Below, piece after piece: positions 1-6,547 of a stretch of 56,493 bases of DNA (within the stretch, counting starts at the first letter, position 1; every line of letters starts with the position of its first letter). This stretch comes from Oscillospiraceae bacterium. Its GTDB lineage: Bacteria > Bacillota > Clostridia > Oscillospirales > Oscillospiraceae. The stretch is taken from positions 1 through 56,493 of the forward strand of contig SVLL01000004.1 of NCBI GenBank assembly GCA_015067935.1, read 5' to 3'. The notes beneath the pieces are model-generated. The model worked only from the letters and a program-made list of their open reading frames with translations, did no database searches and was not told the origin of the DNA. The position numbers and the translations under genes were made by a program.

Positions 1-51
1 TACAATAGATAACTTTTCTTCTTTACTGCGTACAACGTATTTTCCTGCCAT
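1..51 (-). CDS. Partial IS3-type transposase OrfA (N-terminus only)
   Basis: Seventeen codons run off the left edge from an ATG at 51, preceded by a GGGGGTGG ribosome binding site. The visible peptide begins MAGKYVVRSKEEKLSIV. This resembles the start of helix-turn-helix OrfA proteins of IS3-family elements in Firmicutes, which often open with a basic 'SKEEKL.IV' segment. Only the start is in the window, so the assignment rests on this short resemblance and on the nearby terminal-repeat-like sequence. It could instead be another small HTH protein. Confidence 0.4.
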   Translation of the reverse strand, partial: MAGKYVVRSKEEKLSIV

Positions 52-79
52 AGTTCCACCCCCAACTCTATAATAGCAT

Positions 80-119
80 AAAAATAATGGTAGGCACTTT
101 CGTGTCTACCATTATTTTA
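80..119. repeat. Inverted repeat, possible IS terminus
   Basis: A 17-bp inverted repeat (AAAATAATGGTAGGCAC, then GTGTCTACCATTATTTT, one mismatch) with a 4-base loop lies directly upstream of the partial transposase start. Read on the minus strand it gives TGGTAGACAC, a TG-starting end like those of many IS3-family elements. It may be the IS left end, an outward-facing hairpin, or both. Confidence 0.45.
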
Positions 120-171
120 TCACTTCAGCTTCCGCCCCGGGCTTGTTTTTTGGAAAGGATTCTCTTAAGTC

Positions 172-292
172 TGTCATTGCGAGGAGGGCATAGCCCGACG
201 TGGCAATCTCCTGGTAAAACTCACCGATACGCTGTGCAAAAACAAGCTTCGTACCGGGAGATTCCCACGGCCCGCTGGGCCTCGGAATGACA
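172..292. repeat. TGTCATTGC-ended intergenic repeat, copy 1
   Basis: This 121-bp element begins TGTCATTGCGAGG and ends CCTCGGAATGACA, so its ends form an imperfect inverted repeat (12 of 13). Inside are GTGGCAATCTC and its inverted counterpart GGGAGATTCCCACGG, and the shared tract ACCGATACGCTGTGCA. A second copy of the same size lies at 13151-13270. No gene is credible here. The structure is MITE-like. Confidence 0.8.
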
Positions 293-318
293 TAGTTTAG
301 AACATTACCGTTTCTACA

Positions 319-1047
319 TCAGATTTCCATATTCCGCAGCTGTCGGTACAGCACCAGATCAGTGCGGTCCAAGGTGATGGGCATCACGGAATTGACCTTG
401 TCCACCAGCACCGCATCGGTATCGAACTCCGTGCTTGCGCAGGCTGCAAATACATCCACGCCGCAGGGGAAGAACATATCATTCTCCTCGGGGCGGAAAT
501 TGTCGGAATAGTAGTTGCCGCCCTGACGGGTAAAGCGAAATTCATCACTGCCGCCGGTGGGGATGTTGATATTATACATGTCGTGCTTGCCGAACAGATC
601 GTGCTTGACGATGAAATCCCAAATCTTGTCCATTTCCTTGGCAGCTTCGGCATAGTATGCGGGACTTGTGGACACAGCCATGGCCTTCACGCCCAGATTT
701 CCCGCCTCAAAAACCGCAGAAACTGTGCCAGAGTACATAATGTCCCGGCCGATGTTGAGTCCCCGGTTGATGCCGGAGATCACCAGATCAAATTCCATCT
801 TCAGACCCAAAATGGCAAGGCGTACGCAGTCTGCCGGGGTGGAATCCACCGCCCAAGCTTCCACGCCCTCGCACAGCTCCACCTTTTTCGCCTCAAAGGC
901 CTTGTGGATTTCGATGCCGTGGCTCTTGGCACTCTGCTCTACTTTGGGGGCAACTACCGTTACCTCACCCTTGGTCTTGGCCCACTGCACCAGCGGCAGT
1001 ACGCCCTCGGCATAAATGCCGTCGTCATTGGTAATTAAGATTCTCAT
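319..1047 (-). CDS. surE: 5'/3'-nucleotidase SurE
   Basis: This 242-aa protein matches the SurE family, metal-dependent phosphatases that remove phosphate from nucleoside monophosphates and act in stationary-phase survival. The N-terminus MRILITNDDGIYAEGV carries the family's Asp-Asp metal site, followed by the conserved 'VVAPKVEQSAKSHGI' segment and the later 'SGINRGLNIGRDIMYSGTV' loop with the metal-binding Asn. Length is normal for the family. Its ATG overlaps the stop of the upstream DHH phosphoesterase gene (ATGA), so the two are translationally coupled and form one minus-strand operon with the second DHH gene. The partners suggest a shared role in recycling short nucleotides. Function is confident; the physiological substrate is not known from sequence. 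Confidence 0.95.
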   Translation of the reverse strand: MRILITNDDGIYAEGVLPLVQWAKTKGEVTVVAPKVEQSAKSHGIEIHKAFEAKKVELCEGVEAWAVDSTPADCVRLAILGLKMEFDLVISGINRGLNIGRDIMYSGTVSAVFEAGNLGVKAMAVSTSPAYYAEAAKEMDKIWDFIVKHDLFGKHDMYNINIPTGGSDEFRFTRQGGNYYSDNFRPEENDMFFPCGVDVFAACASTEFDTDAVLVDKVNSVMPITLDRTDLVLYRQLRNMEI

Positions 1048-2030
1048 AGCCAGCCCTCATGGGTTTCTTTGTATTCTTTCACTCTTGCATCGGCTTCCGC
1101 AATCAGCTGCTCCATCTCCTCCACAGAGTAAACGGTTGCACCGCTGGCGCAGGCGTGACCGCCGCCGTGGTGATTTTCCGCAATGGTATTGATGGTCACA
1201 AAACGGGAGCGCAGACGCACCCGGATGGTGGTTTCCGCTCCGGGAGTATCAATAAAGGCGATCCAGCACAGCGCACCCTTGATGGTATCCATATATCCCA
1301 CGGCAGAGGAGGCATCCTCTTGGGTCAGCTGGAACTTTTCCTGCATTTCCCGGTCCACATAGATATAGGCCACACCGTTTTCTGTGATGCGCATTTTGTC
1401 GTACACATAGGCCTCAAATTTCAGCTTATCAAATTCTTCCAGATACAGATTTGCAAACAGCACATCCGTATCAATCTTCTGATCCAGCATCAGACCTGCC
1501 AGGCGCATGGTATCACCGGAAACGGAGGAGAAGCGGAAACGGCCGGAGTCGGTGACCATACCTGCATAGATATAGGTTGCCGCTTCAGAATCGATCTTCA
1601 GCTCGTCAGAAAACGCATCGTAAAAGGCGGCGATCATCTCGCAGACGGAGCTGCGGTGCTCCTCCACCCAGAACAGATCTCCGTAGGGGTTATTGTCGAT
1701 GTGGTGGTCGATTTTCACCAGCTCCTTGCAGAGGGTGATCTTCTTATTGGACACCCGGTCGATGGTGGCGGTGTCCAGCACGATGCCCAGCGCCGAAGCA
1801 TACTTTTCCTCGGGAATCGGCTCGCTCTCGCCCCCCAGAAAGGACAGATACTCAGAATAATCCTCGTTGATGAGCAGGATCTCCTTTTCCGGGAATGTCA
1901 ACTGCAGCATTCTCCAAAAGCCCTTGGTGGAACCCACGGCGTCACCGTCGGGGCGGAAATGCCGGGTGATGATGATCCGGTCATAGTCTTTGATTTTTTG
2001 CAGAATCTTCTGCATCGCTTCTTTGTTCAT
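1044..2030 (-). CDS. DHH-family phosphoesterase (NrnA-like), paralog 2
   Basis: This 328-aa protein is a DHH/DHHA1 phosphoesterase like NrnA, which degrades short oligoribonucleotides and in some species dephosphorylates pAp. The N-terminal DHH part has RHFRPDGDAVGS, the signature IDHHID and the metal-site segment TDSGRFRF. The C-terminal DHHA1 part ends with GGGHACASGA. Its ATG lies 2 bases after the stop of the paralog upstream, and its SD (AAGGAG) lies within the last codons of that gene. It overlaps surE by 4 bases. In many Firmicutes one such gene sits between rbfA and truB; here that slot is empty and two copies are placed together with surE. Which copy is the main nanoRNase cannot be told. 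Confidence 0.9.
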   Translation of the reverse strand: MNKEAMQKILQKIKDYDRIIITRHFRPDGDAVGSTKGFWRMLQLTFPEKEILLINEDYSEYLSFLGGESEPIPEEKYASALGIVLDTATIDRVSNKKITLCKELVKIDHHIDNNPYGDLFWVEEHRSSVCEMIAAFYDAFSDELKIDSEAATYIYAGMVTDSGRFRFSSVSGDTMRLAGLMLDQKIDTDVLFANLYLEEFDKLKFEAYVYDKMRITENGVAYIYVDREMQEKFQLTQEDASSAVGYMDTIKGALCWIAFIDTPGAETTIRVRLRSRFVTINTIAENHHGGGHACASGATVYSVEEMEQLIAEADARVKEYKETHEGWL

Positions 2031-2032
2031 AT

Positions 2033-2968
2033 TTACTCCTTTGTCATTGCGTCAAGATCGCTGAGCATCTGCATGGCGATCTCCTTGCTTGCCACGGTTG
2101 CACCGCTGGCCTTGGCGTGACCGCCGCCGCCGTACTTGACCGCAATGGGGTTGATGTTGTACTTGGAAGAGCGCAGCTCACAAAGCACGCCCTGCTCGGT
2201 TTCGGTGAAATTCACCCAGATATCCACGCCCTTGATATCGGACATGGTGCTGACCATCCCCCGGGAGACGGTAAAGGTATCCGCACCCAGCTCTGCCATT
2301 TCTTCCTTGGTGGTGTAGATATAGGCCACATTGCAATCGGTGAAGCGGATCTTCAGCACAAACTGGGCACGCAGACGCAGCTTGGCAAAATCATCTGCAT
2401 AAAGCTTGCGGTAGATGTCGTTCAGGTCAAACTTCTGCTCCATCAATGCCGCCGCCAGACGGAAGGTCTGGGCGGAGGTGGAATCGTAGCGGAAGCGGCC
2501 GGAATCGGTGATCATACCGGTATACAGTGCCTTGGCGCAGCACGGGCAGAGCCGCAGACCGCACTGAAGGGCAAAAGCCGTCACCAGACCGCAGCAGCTT
2601 TCAAAGGAAGTATCCACCACTTCCGTATCACAGATCTTTTCCACAAAAATATGGTGATCCATACGGGCGGTTGCCTTGGCAGTTGCGTAGCGGTCATCGC
2701 TGATGAGGTGCTTTGCAGAGGTATCCAGCACGATGGCCAAGGCATCGGCATAGGTTTCGTCGGCAATTTCGTCCATCACGCTGCCGTCCATAAAGCTGTA
2801 GTGACCGGCACTGTCGCCCACAATGTAGACATTCTTTTCCGGAAAGTTTTCCTTGATGATGCACTTCAGACCCAGCTGGCTGCCGAGGGCATCACCGTCG
2901 GGATTCTTGTGACGGTGGATGATAACGGTTTGGTATTTTTTAATTTTTTCCAAAAGTTCCTGAAACAT
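2033..2968 (-). CDS. nrnA: DHH-family phosphoesterase (NrnA-like), paralog 1
   Basis: First gene of the operon, 311 aa from the ATG at 2968. A GTG 12 bases further upstream is in frame, but it overlaps the GAGG ribosome binding site, so the ATG is preferred. Motifs are HRHKNPDGDALGS, the DHH core MDHHIF, TDSGRFRYDS and the C-terminal DHHA1 signature GGGGHAKASGA. All metal-binding Asp/His positions of the family are present. It is clearly paralogous to the next gene in domain order and motif spacing, but the two are divergent, so the duplication is not recent. The expected activity is hydrolysis of short RNA oligomers from the 3' or 5' end in the cytoplasm. The symbol is by family only. Confidence 0.88.
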   Translation of the reverse strand: MFQELLEKIKKYQTVIIHRHKNPDGDALGSQLGLKCIIKENFPEKNVYIVGDSAGHYSFMDGSVMDEIADETYADALAIVLDTSAKHLISDDRYATAKATARMDHHIFVEKICDTEVVDTSFESCCGLVTAFALQCGLRLCPCCAKALYTGMITDSGRFRYDSTSAQTFRLAAALMEQKFDLNDIYRKLYADDFAKLRLRAQFVLKIRFTDCNVAYIYTTKEEMAELGADTFTVSRGMVSTMSDIKGVDIWVNFTETEQGVLCELRSSKYNINPIAVKYGGGGHAKASGATVASKEIAMQMLSDLDAMTKE

Positions 2969-3016
2969 AGTATTCCTCACTTATTTTTCTCTTGCGTATT
3001 TTAACCCTAGTGTGCT

Positions 3017-3045
3017 ATTATACTATAAAAACACGCTTCATGCAA
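3017..3045 (-). promoter_or_regulatory. Sigma-A promoter of the DHH-DHH-surE operon
   Basis: On the minus strand TTGCAT (3045-3040) and TATAAT (3022-3017) are separated by exactly 17 bases, about 50 bases ahead of the first ATG. No other good promoter is seen for these three genes. Confidence 0.75.
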
Positions 3046-3104
3046 TCATTTTTTACAAATTTGCAATTGCATAATGCAGCGAATCGTCAAAGGAGCAACA
3101 CTTT

Positions 3105-4112
3105 ATGGAATATCGGATTTTAGGAAAAACCGGGCTGAAGATTTCCCGGATGGGCTTTGGCGGCATCCCCATTCAGCGCATTGACGCCGCCGGCACAAAA
3201 GACCTGATGCGCTGGCTGCGGGACAAGGGTGTAAATTATATCGACACCGCCCGGGGCTATACCGTCAGTGAGGAATATCTGGGGCAGGCTCTGGAGGGCA
3301 TTCGGGATCAGTTTGTCATCGCCACCAAGAGTATGGCCCGCACCAAAGAAGCGATGGCGGCGGATATCGACATCAGCCTGAAAAACCTGCGCACCGATTA
3401 CATAGACATCTATCAGATCCACAACGCCACCCCTGCGGATGTGGAAACCGTCACCGCTCCCGGCGGTGCGCTGGAGGCTCTGCAGGAGGCAAAGCAGGCA
3501 GGCAAAATCGGTCACATCGGCATCACCGCCCACAGCCTTGACACCTTTAAGCTGGCATTGGACTTTGATTGGGTGGAGACCATTATGTTCCCCTACAACA
3601 TTGTGGAAACCCAAGGACAGGAGCTGATTGCCAAGTGCACACAGCGCAATATCGGTTTTATCGCCATGAAGCCGCTGGCAGGCGGTGCGATTGAAGATGC
3701 GACCCTTGCTCTGCGCTTCCTCTGTGCCGACGAGAATGTGACGGTGGTCATCCCCGGTATGGCAGAAATCAGAGAAGCCGAGCAGAATTTGGCTGCAATG
3801 GAGAACACCGCACCCTTAACGCCGGATGAGTTGTCCGCAATGGACACCCTTCGCGCCACGCTGGGCACCCATTTCTGTCGCCGGTGTAATTACTGTGCCC
3901 CCTGCTCTGTGGGAATTTCAATCCCGGCCATGTTCCTGATGGAGGGCTACCTTTCCCGTTACGGTCTGGCGGACTGGGCCAGAATGCGCTATGAGGGCTT
4001 GGGCAAAACCGCATCCGACTGTATTGAATGCGGCGTTTGTGAAAGCCGCTGTCCCTATAATCTTCCCATCCGGGAAATGCTGAAGAGTGTCGCCCGTAAA
4101 TTCGGAAAATAA
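3105..4112 (+). CDS. Aldo/keto reductase with C-terminal 4Fe-4S domain
   Basis: This 335-aa protein joins an aldo/keto reductase barrel to a ferredoxin-like tail. The catalytic tetrad is visible as Asp47, Tyr52 (IDTARGY), Lys75 (ATKS) and His106 (YQIHN). Two cysteine clusters follow near the C-terminus, FCRRCNYCAPC and DCIECGVCESRCPYNL, which can hold iron-sulfur clusters. Such fused oxidoreductases are common in anaerobic Clostridia and reduce unknown carbonyl substrates with NAD(P)H, perhaps exchanging electrons with the clusters. An AAAGGAG site precedes the ATG. The permease gene follows after 9 bases, so the two are probably co-transcribed. The substrate is unknown. Confidence 0.9.
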   Translation: MEYRILGKTGLKISRMGFGGIPIQRIDAAGTKDLMRWLRDKGVNYIDTARGYTVSEEYLGQALEGIRDQFVIATKSMARTKEAMAADIDISLKNLRTDYIDIYQIHNATPADVETVTAPGGALEALQEAKQAGKIGHIGITAHSLDTFKLALDFDWVETIMFPYNIVETQGQELIAKCTQRNIGFIAMKPLAGGAIEDATLALRFLCADENVTVVIPGMAEIREAEQNLAAMENTAPLTPDELSAMDTLRATLGTHFCRRCNYCAPCSVGISIPAMFLMEGYLSRYGLADWARMRYEGLGKTASDCIECGVCESRCPYNLPIREMLKSVARKFGK

Positions 4113-4121
4113 GGAAGCGTT

Positions 4122-5246
4122 ATGAAAAAGATACATCCCTTGCACGGTCTGACGGACTTTGTGAGAAAAAATGTGGTTATGGTAGTGGCTCTGGTTGCTG
4201 CTCTGATCACCTGCTTTTTTGTGCCGCCGGATGCCCAATATCTGGATTATTTTGACCTGAAAACCCTGACCTGTCTGTTCTGCGTGCTGGCAGTGGTGTG
4301 CGCTCTGAAGAATATCAATTTCTTCTATAATCTGGCAAGAAAAATCGTCCGTATCTTTAAAAATGCCCGGATGAGTGTTCTGGCTCTGGTGTACATCACC
4401 TTCATCGGCTCTATGCTGATAGCCAACGATATGGCCCTTTTGACCTTCCTGCCGCTGGGACTTTTCGTTCTGTCCTCCACCGGCAAAAACAAATATATGG
4501 CCTTTACCTTTATTATGCAGAACATTGCCGCCAACTTAGGCGGTATGCTGACGCCCTTCGGCAATCCCCAGAATCTGTACTTATACACCAAATTCAGCAT
4601 CCCCAATCTGGAATTTATGGAGATCATGGCACCGCCCTTCCTGCTGGCGGTGGCACTGATTACCCTATGCTGTCTGATTTTCGTAAAGCCGGAGCCCTTG
4701 GAGCTTTCCGACGAAAAGGTGACGATGCCCGTAGGGCGCACGGTTATCTATCTGTTACTGTTTGCGCTGGCGATCGCCATTGTGTTCCGGGGAATTCCCT
4801 ACTGGCTCGGGTTGATCATCATCCCCGCATTTTTGCTGGTGATGGACCGCAAGGCTCTGAAGATGGTGGATTACCCCCTTTTGCTGACATTCGTTTTTTT
4901 CTTCGTCTTTTCCGGAAATATGGCAAGAATCGAAGGGGTGCGGAATCTGTTTTCCTATCTTTTGGACAAGAGCACTCTGCTGTTTTCCGTTTTGTCCTGT
5001 CAGGTGATCAGCAATGTTCCCTCTGCCATTTTACTGTCCCAGTTTACGGAAAACTACCGGGAGCTGCTTTTGGGTGTCAACATCGGCGGTGTGGGCACTT
5101 TGATCGCATCTCTGGCAAGCCTGATTACTTTTCGGGAGTACACCAAAGCGAATAAAGGGAAAACCCGGTATTATGTTCTGCTGTTTTCCGCCTTTAATTT
5201 TGCATTTTTGATCGTTCTGGCTCTGTTTGAGCTGGTAATACTGTAA
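4122..5246 (+). CDS. SLC13/ArsB-type anion permease
   Basis: This 374-aa integral membrane protein has about ten hydrophobic segments and the anion-transporter signature around residues 135-155 (NIAANLGGMLTPFGNPQN), typical of the ion transporter superfamily that includes citrate, dicarboxylate and arsenite permeases. A second half repeat is visible around SNVPSAILLSQF, matching the family's duplicated hairpin motif. It starts 9 bases after the reductase gene with an AAGGAA site, so it likely moves a substrate or product linked to that enzyme. The sequence does not reveal the ion carried. A strong rho-independent terminator follows at once. Confidence 0.8.
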   Translation: MKKIHPLHGLTDFVRKNVVMVVALVAALITCFFVPPDAQYLDYFDLKTLTCLFCVLAVVCALKNINFFYNLARKIVRIFKNARMSVLALVYITFIGSMLIANDMALLTFLPLGLFVLSSTGKNKYMAFTFIMQNIAANLGGMLTPFGNPQNLYLYTKFSIPNLEFMEIMAPPFLLAVALITLCCLIFVKPEPLELSDEKVTMPVGRTVIYLLLFALAIAIVFRGIPYWLGLIIIPAFLLVMDRKALKMVDYPLLLTFVFFFVFSGNMARIEGVRNLFSYLLDKSTLLFSVLSCQVISNVPSAILLSQFTENYRELLLGVNIGGVGTLIASLASLITFREYTKANKGKTRYYVLLFSAFNFAFLIVLALFELVIL

Positions 5247-5254
5247 ACGCACCA

Positions 5255-5284
5255 AAGCCCCCTCTGCTGAGGGGGCTTGTTTTT
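5255..5284 (+). terminator. Rho-independent terminator
   Basis: The stem AAGCCCCCTC/GAGGGGGCTT with a TGCT loop is followed by GTTTTTATT, just after the permease stop. Confidence 0.85.
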
Positions 5285-6428
5285 ATTGCTTTGCCATTGC
5301 GATTTTTTGCAGCAGCTGCACAAACAGCTCCCACCAAGTCAGCTTGGGCACCGCTTCCGCCGCCACCATCGGCACTTGGGACAATACCTGCTCCCCGGCA
5401 CGCACTGTCAGAGTTCCGATTTTCTGTCCCTTGCTCACCGGGGCGGCAAGCGCATCCGCCAGTTCCAGCTTGATGTTCACCTGGTTTTTCTGCGCCTTGT
5501 CGATCAGCAGCTCTATCTGCTCCCCGGGAATGGCCCTGACGGTTTTTTTCGTGCCCAAGGTTACCGGAATTTCATTGTCCCCGGGGATCTCCGGGCGCAC
5601 GAGGGCAAAATTGGCAAAGCCGTAATCCAGCATCGTCTTGCAGCCGGCAAATCGCTCCTGACTGGTTTTTGCCCCCATAATCACCGCAATCAACCCCATC
5701 CCGTCCCGCCGGGCAGTAGCGGACAGACAGTAGCCTGCCGCCGAGGTAAACCCGGTTTTCAGCCCCGTTGCACCGGGATAAAACCGAATCAGCTTGTTGG
5801 TATTGGAAAGACCGAACGCCCCGTTCCGCACCGTATCCATCCAGATGGTGGTGAACTTTTGAATATCCGGGTGATTCACCATCAGCTCCCGGCTCATTAC
5901 CGCAATGTCATAGGCACTGGTCAGATGCTCCTTGGCATTGATATCATCGTCAAGCCCTGTACAGTTGACGAAATTCGTATCGTACATTTTCAGCTGCCCT
6001 GCCCGGATGTTCATTTGCTCCACGAAGGCACTTTCCGAGCCGGCAATGTGCTCCGCCAATGCGCAGGCGCAGTCGTTGGCCGACGATACCGCCACCGATT
6101 TCAGCATATCGGAAACGGTCATCTGTTCCCCTACCTTTAAGTAAATCTGGCTGCCGCCTTTTGCCGCGGCTGCTTCGGAGACCGTCACCACATCCTCCCA
6201 GCCGATGCGCCCGGAATCGATGGCTTCCATGATAAGCAGCATTGTCATCACCTTGGTCACACTGGCAGGCGGCAGCTTTTCGTGGGCATTTTGCTCATAG
6301 AGCACCTTCCCCGTGGCCATATCCATCAAAACCGCGCTTTTGCCTGCCACCTCCAAGCTTGCCGCTGATGCCGGTACGGCACACAGCACCACCAAAAGCA
6401 ATGCCAAAAATATCCCCAATCGCTTCAT
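5283..6428 (-). CDS. dacF: D-alanyl-D-alanine carboxypeptidase (PBP5/DacF family)
   Basis: This 381-aa secreted enzyme trims the terminal D-Ala from peptidoglycan pentapeptides. It has a signal peptide (hydrophobic residues 5-22, cleavage near ASA-A), the serine active site SxxK as ASVTK, the SxN motif as SAN, and KTG within LKTGFTSAAG. After the transpeptidase-like domain comes a C-terminal beta-rich domain and an end segment with Trp residues (LTWWELFVQLLQKIA) that can act as an amphipathic membrane anchor, as in PBP5. Length and order fit the S11 peptidase family. It is convergent with the upstream permease operon and has its own SD (GAGGAGG). The symbol dacF versus dacB cannot be settled. 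Confidence 0.93.
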   Translation of the reverse strand: MKRLGIFLALLLVVLCAVPASAASLEVAGKSAVLMDMATGKVLYEQNAHEKLPPASVTKVMTMLLIMEAIDSGRIGWEDVVTVSEAAAAKGGSQIYLKVGEQMTVSDMLKSVAVSSANDCACALAEHIAGSESAFVEQMNIRAGQLKMYDTNFVNCTGLDDDINAKEHLTSAYDIAVMSRELMVNHPDIQKFTTIWMDTVRNGAFGLSNTNKLIRFYPGATGLKTGFTSAAGYCLSATARRDGMGLIAVIMGAKTSQERFAGCKTMLDYGFANFALVRPEIPGDNEIPVTLGTKKTVRAIPGEQIELLIDKAQKNQVNIKLELADALAAPVSKGQKIGTLTVRAGEQVLSQVPMVAAEAVPKLTWWELFVQLLQKIAMAKQ

Positions 6429-6487
6429 TGCAAATCCCTCCTCTTATTGTGCTATAGCCTATGCCCCTTGTCCCGGAAAAATGCTGA

Positions 6488-6516
6488 TTGTATTTTTCAA
6501 AAACTTATGCTATAGT
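6488..6516 (+). promoter_or_regulatory. Promoter of the large glycosidase-like gene
   Basis: TTGTAT (6488-6493) and TATAGT (6511-6516) are spaced by 17 bases, about 30 bases upstream of the ATG. Confidence 0.6.
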
Positions 6517-6547
6517 GACAGTATCAATCATTTTGGGAGGTTCTTTT

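Noticed and set aside
87..290. Possible 67-aa gene
   Set aside because: It covers the inverted repeat and the TGTCATTGC element, has no ribosome binding site, and its peptide is arginine/proline-rich low-complexity sequence.
2969..2980. GTG start for the first DHH gene
   Set aside because: The GTG overlaps the GAGG ribosome binding site of the ATG four codons later.
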